Shown here one piece after another: positions 22,120-25,134 of a stretch of 25,134 bases of DNA. Under the pieces are notes generated by a model, which was given only the letters and a program-made list of their open reading frames with translations, did no database searches and was not told the origin of the DNA. This stretch comes from Plantago elongata (lineage: Eukaryota > Streptophyta > Magnoliopsida > Lamiales > Plantaginaceae): assembly GCA_036897095.1 (NCBI GenBank), contig JAYMSP010002282.1, forward strand, positions 1 to 25,134, written 5' to 3'. Position numbers and translations under genes: made by a program. Each line of letters begins with the position of its first letter. The stretch's first letter is position 1.

Positions 22120-22865
22120 ACAGTTGGTGTGAAAATGCAGGGAAGGTTTTTTGAGATGCCACTCTACAAAGCAAGAACCAGATGAGTGTATCTTCTTACA
22201 TTAACAATCAAAACAAAGAGAGCAATCAATTACAGGAAATTGATCTATATTACCTCATTCATGCCAATGTTAACCACCTTTTCCTGCAAAGCACCAACTT
22301 CCTTGACATCAAACCTGTTCAGCATAACAAGGCGTGTAGACATTGGCTTGATTACCAGGTCATCCATCACCATGTAAGTCACCACCCCCTTCATGAACCC
22401 CCCTCATTACCCGCAGTCTTAACAGTTTCCAGTGGTGCAACATATGTACCAGTACGGCAGTACCAGTGCACATTTGGCAATTGCAGGCAGGGCAAATTGC
22501 ACGCAGGTCGTCAGAATAATACCTGTCACAGTTATGTCATTTGTAATTTGTATAGCCAACTTTCCAGTGGTTTATCCACATTCAAGCAGAAACAGGGGAA
22601 GGGACGAGATAGCAGGATTCAACGCCGCATTTTTGTTCATATCAGGTTTGACGTAAGTCTCGTTCAGATTTTCGATGCTCTCATACAGATTTCCCAAGCA
22701 ACAAACCATGCCTTTTTCGTGCAGCAGCCTGATTATTGTTGCAACCGGCAGGGAGATGAGGTGGAACAAGAAGTCCACACAATCTTTGCCAGCCTCGGCA
22801 AACAGGACTTTGTTTGTTTTACTGTTGATAAACAGCTTCAAGCACACTTTGGATGAATCTGCCTT
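22120..22865 (-). pseudogene. DUF674 family gene, decayed
   Basis: The DUF674 N-terminal domain is obvious on the minus strand: KLFINSKTNKVLFAEAGKD, then VDFLFHLISLPVATIIRLL, then KGMVCCLGNLYESIENLNET. At the family's expected start (residues MADSSKV...) the codon at 22865-22863 reads AAG rather than ATG, and no upstream in-frame ATG exists. After ...ISSLPLFLLECG the frame stops. The zinc-ribbon-like piece RAICPACNCQM continues in another frame, and TYVAPLETVKTAGNEGG in a third. The piece GVVTYMVMDDLVIKPMSTRL, ending NIGMNE|GTAATA (donor after 22254), needs one more shift. A probable second-exon remnant lies at about 22120-22155. The gene is therefore disabled, though its TATA box survives. 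The function of DUF674 proteins is unknown. Confidence 0.8.
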
Positions 22866-22933
22866 TTCCTTTTTTTGGTTTGAATTGTAGCTAGTTGTTG
22901 TGAGGTGAGTAAGGTGAAGATTTGTTGTATTGG

Positions 22934-22941
22934 TATTTATA
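22934..22941 (-). promoter_or_regulatory. TATA box of the DUF674 pseudogene
   Basis: TATAAATA on the minus strand lies about 70 bp upstream of the mutated start position, a normal spacing for a plant core promoter. Confidence 0.55.
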
Positions 22942-23039
22942 GGAGTGTCTTAGTTTCTCTAGATATGTTAGACGTTTGAGCTACTACCACACAGAATGGC
23001 GTGGATTGGGATATATATGGACTGTCCGAGCACGCCTAT

Positions 23040-23392
23040 AGTTCTTAGGAAGAAGAACCAGATTTATTAGAAAATAAGAAACACCCGAAGAGGAAGGAAG
23101 AGAAATTGAATTTCAGTGAAAAAGAGTGAGTTACAAGATGAAGAGAAATAATTACAAGACCCATATATTTATACTACAAGGTGCTACTTTTAAACTAGCT
23201 AAACCTAGCTAGAACGCCTCCATTTTTTCTGCACGAGGCCAAGAACACTGTTGCAAGGTTGCAGGTGCTCCATAGGTGTGTTTGTACTGCTCCAATACTC
23301 AGCCGTTGATCAAGAAATGGAGGGCCAAGATGCCCAAGTACACGGCAGTGTACTAGGCTGCAGAGGATTTTGTTTTCTTCCTTGTTTCAACA
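23040..23392 (-). mobile_element. Solo LTR of an LTR retrotransposon, about 353 bp
   Basis: On the minus strand it begins TGTTGAAACAAGGAAG and ends ...TTCTTCTTCCTAAGAACT, where a canonical CA end appears mutated to CT. It contains a TATA box (TATAAATATAT, 23173-23163) and a downstream AATAAA (23068-23063), spaced as U3-R-U5. No primer-binding site follows and no polypurine tract precedes it, so it is a solo LTR. The flanking 5-mers (CCTAT and CTTTG) do not match. The size and CTTCTTCC-rich end suggest a Copia-type element, but this is not proven. Confidence 0.6.
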
Positions 23393-24315
23393 CTTTGGAT
23401 AAGTTGTAATGTCTCAAGTAGCAACTTATCTTCTGATTGGTTCAAATCTCCACAAGCTGTTTACGTTTTACACTTTGCTCCTCTCTTCCTTCACGTTGAA
23501 TGGGTTTTGAGTAACACATTTTTCCGTGCCTTCACTTCTAGTCCTCAAAGATTCAAATTCTTTGCAGTCTAATCCAAACAAATTACAAACATCAATCCTT
23601 TTATTCATCTTCTTACTCACGAAATTCCAATAAGATTTATTGGTCGATACAGAACACAAACACTGAATGAACCTTTCAAGAGGGCAATAGAATTGTGTCA
23701 CCGGCCATGACAGAATATGGTTTCTTATATGATAGGGCAATGCACACACTAAAATCTAGATACATGAAACACGACGGTAGCATGAATTTGAAAATGGAAT
23801 TTGGCAACTGGTTTGAAATTGTCTTTGTAAGCCGTCTAGCAACATTTTCGTCGAATCATCCTATAAATGAATTGGGAATCCCAGAGTGTATTAATCTTTG
23901 CAGAGAATTGCTTAGTACTAGACAAGAATCCAAGGGATAGAGGGTCCAATATCCAATTGGAACACAAAAAATCTTATTCTTGGCAAACGCATAATCAATT
24001 AAACAAGAAGCACCGGCGATTGCTAGCAAAAGGACGAAAGATATAGCCGCAGGTTGATCTAGACTTTCAAGTCTGCATAGTGCATACGCTTCTCCAAAAA
24101 CGTAGGTAGTAAAAATATATCTATCTCCCCTACATTCTTTATGTGTTTACCAGGGAAGTATATCATCTGAACATTTTGAACTCTATCCTATATATGCGGC
24201 TATGCCACTCTACGTAAAATAGAAGTAACCAGATTAATTAACTAGCAAGAAGAGCCACCGTAAAAAACTTTGAGGGATAATTTGAAGCACTGAATGGATA
24301 ACATCAATTACCTAC
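23393..24315. other. Intergenic sequence with no recognised feature
   Basis: Several short open frames occur on both strands (for example 23695-23940 plus and 23468-23749 minus). None shows a domain or motif I recognise, and they overlap each other. I see no element termini. Confidence 0.5.
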
Positions 24316-24423
24316 CTGAAGAGGCTCCTATTCATCAGTTGCTTTCTTGCTCCAAGCATCTCCTCAACCAAAAGCTGAGATTCACTAAGAGCCAAGCATT
24401 TCTCAACAAAATTTGATGCAAAA
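24316..24423 (-). other. Possible internal exon of an unidentified gene
   Basis: The minus strand reads FASNFVEKCLALSESQLLVE, then EMLGARKQLMNRSLF, between a TTCAAG acceptor-like site and an AG|GTAGGT donor. The composition is amphipathic helix-like and looks coding, with no stops. Just upstream (about 24470-24530, minus) another short piece reads LWDASSFRFDPVTLSG. No start, stop or known domain could be tied to it, so it may be part of a gene fragment. Confidence 0.3.
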
Positions 24424-24664
24424 CTTGAAAACGGTGTGGATAGTATCTATCTGAAACAACAGTATGCCTGACAAGGTAACAGGATCAAAACGAAAGCTTG
24501 ATGCATCCCACAATTTAGTTAGTACAGACAAGACAACTACGTAATAAGCGAGATCTATTAATAAAATAATCTTGGTGATGTGTTTGGAACGAAATTAAAA
24601 TGGAATTATTTGAAGTGTATTTTAGGCCAAAACAATGTTCATCGATTCAAATTCCATTCCAAAA

Positions 24665-25134
24665 ATGTAACTGGAAGAAAAACGTAGGTCGCGCACGCTT
24701 GTGCCTATTTCAGTCCGGTATTTGTGTACGCAGGTCGCGCACGCTCACTAGCACCCAAATTCCACTAGTTTCAGTACAAATCTGACCAGGATTTGCACCC
24801 AAGTTCAACTAGTTTCAGTACAAATCAGATCATGTAACTGGTAGTTTCAGTACAAATTTGACCAGGATTTGCACCCAAGTTCCACTAGTTTCAGTACAAA
24901 TCTGACCATGTAACTGGAAGAAAAACGTAGGTCGCGCACGCTTGTGCCTATTTCAGTCCGGTATTCGTGTACGCAGGTCGTGAGTTCCACTAGTTTCAGT
25001 ACAAATCTAATCATGTAACTGGTAGTTTCAGTACAAATCTGAACAGGATTTGCACCCAAGTTCCACTAGTTTCAGTACAAATCTGACCATGTAACTGGAA
25101 GAAAAACGTAGGTCACGCACGCTTGTGCCTATTT
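24665..25134. repeat. Nested tandem repeat array (105-bp and 76-bp modules), open at right edge
   Basis: The marker ATGTAACTGG recurs at 24665, 24832, 24908, 25013 and 25089. Spacings of 76 bp occur twice (24832-24908 and 25013-25089), and 105 bp once (24908-25013), giving a 181-bp compound unit. The first compound unit is 243 bp because of an extra 62-bp block. All modules share a core near CCACTAGTTTCAGTACAAAT. The long modules also carry ACGTAGGTCGCGCACGCTTG. The array continues beyond the window. Confidence 0.85.

Noticed and set aside
22182..22856. 224-codon plus-strand open frame
   Set aside because: It is antisense to the DUF674 domain, which is recognisable on the minus strand. Its length is a by-product of the opposite coding sequence.
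24665..25134. CRISPR-like repeat array
   Set aside because: The context is plant nuclear, modules are long and unequal, spacers are themselves repeated, and there are no cas genes. It is a minisatellite.

Overview
The window is nuclear DNA of a land plant, most likely a eudicot. Four multi-exon genes with GT-AG introns can be rebuilt by hand. They encode the TFIIA large subunit, a plastid-type D-xylose/H+ symporter-like protein, a CAP160/LTI65 stress protein and the chloroplast import channel TOC75. The species is not identifiable from the sequence alone.

Layout, left to right. Positions 1-3571 (+) hold the 3' half of a TFIIA large-subunit gene; its 5' exons are not visible. One of its introns contains a very short tRNA-derived retroposon with perfect 17-bp target-site duplications. 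At 4406-4741 (-) is a small single-exon gene of a family I do not recognise, convergent with TFIIA. About 1.9 kb of AT-rich sequence follows. At 7006-10730 (+) is a complete 14-exon gene for a chloroplast D-xylose-proton-symporter-like MFS transporter (559 codons). At 11220-13242 (-) is a complete 4-exon LTI65/CAP160-type cold/ABA-responsive gene (470 codons). A 960-bp head-to-head spacer with two DRE/CRT cores and one ABRE-like core separates it from a complete 7-exon TOC75 gene at 14203-17885 (+, 803 codons).

Right of TOC75 (18-25 kb) the window turns into accessory sequence. It contains GGGCCGG-ended DNA-transposon debris, an acidic low-complexity coding remnant, and an exon-like ORF with a 117-bp internal duplication. 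It also contains a frameshifted RNase H-like fragment and a decayed DUF674 gene whose apparent start codon reads AAG. A solo LTR lies just upstream of that gene's TATA box. A possible exon of unknown identity follows, and a nested tandem-repeat block runs off the right edge.

Functional links are modest. TOC75 forms the outer-envelope pore through which precursors such as the plastid-targeted symporter enter chloroplasts. The LTI65 gene and TOC75 share a promoter interval. Nothing forms an operon-like or clearly novel multi-gene system. The observations most worth checking are the tiny retroposon, the shared stress/import promoter, the duplicated-exon ORF, the decaying DUF674 locus with its LTR, and the terminal repeat array.
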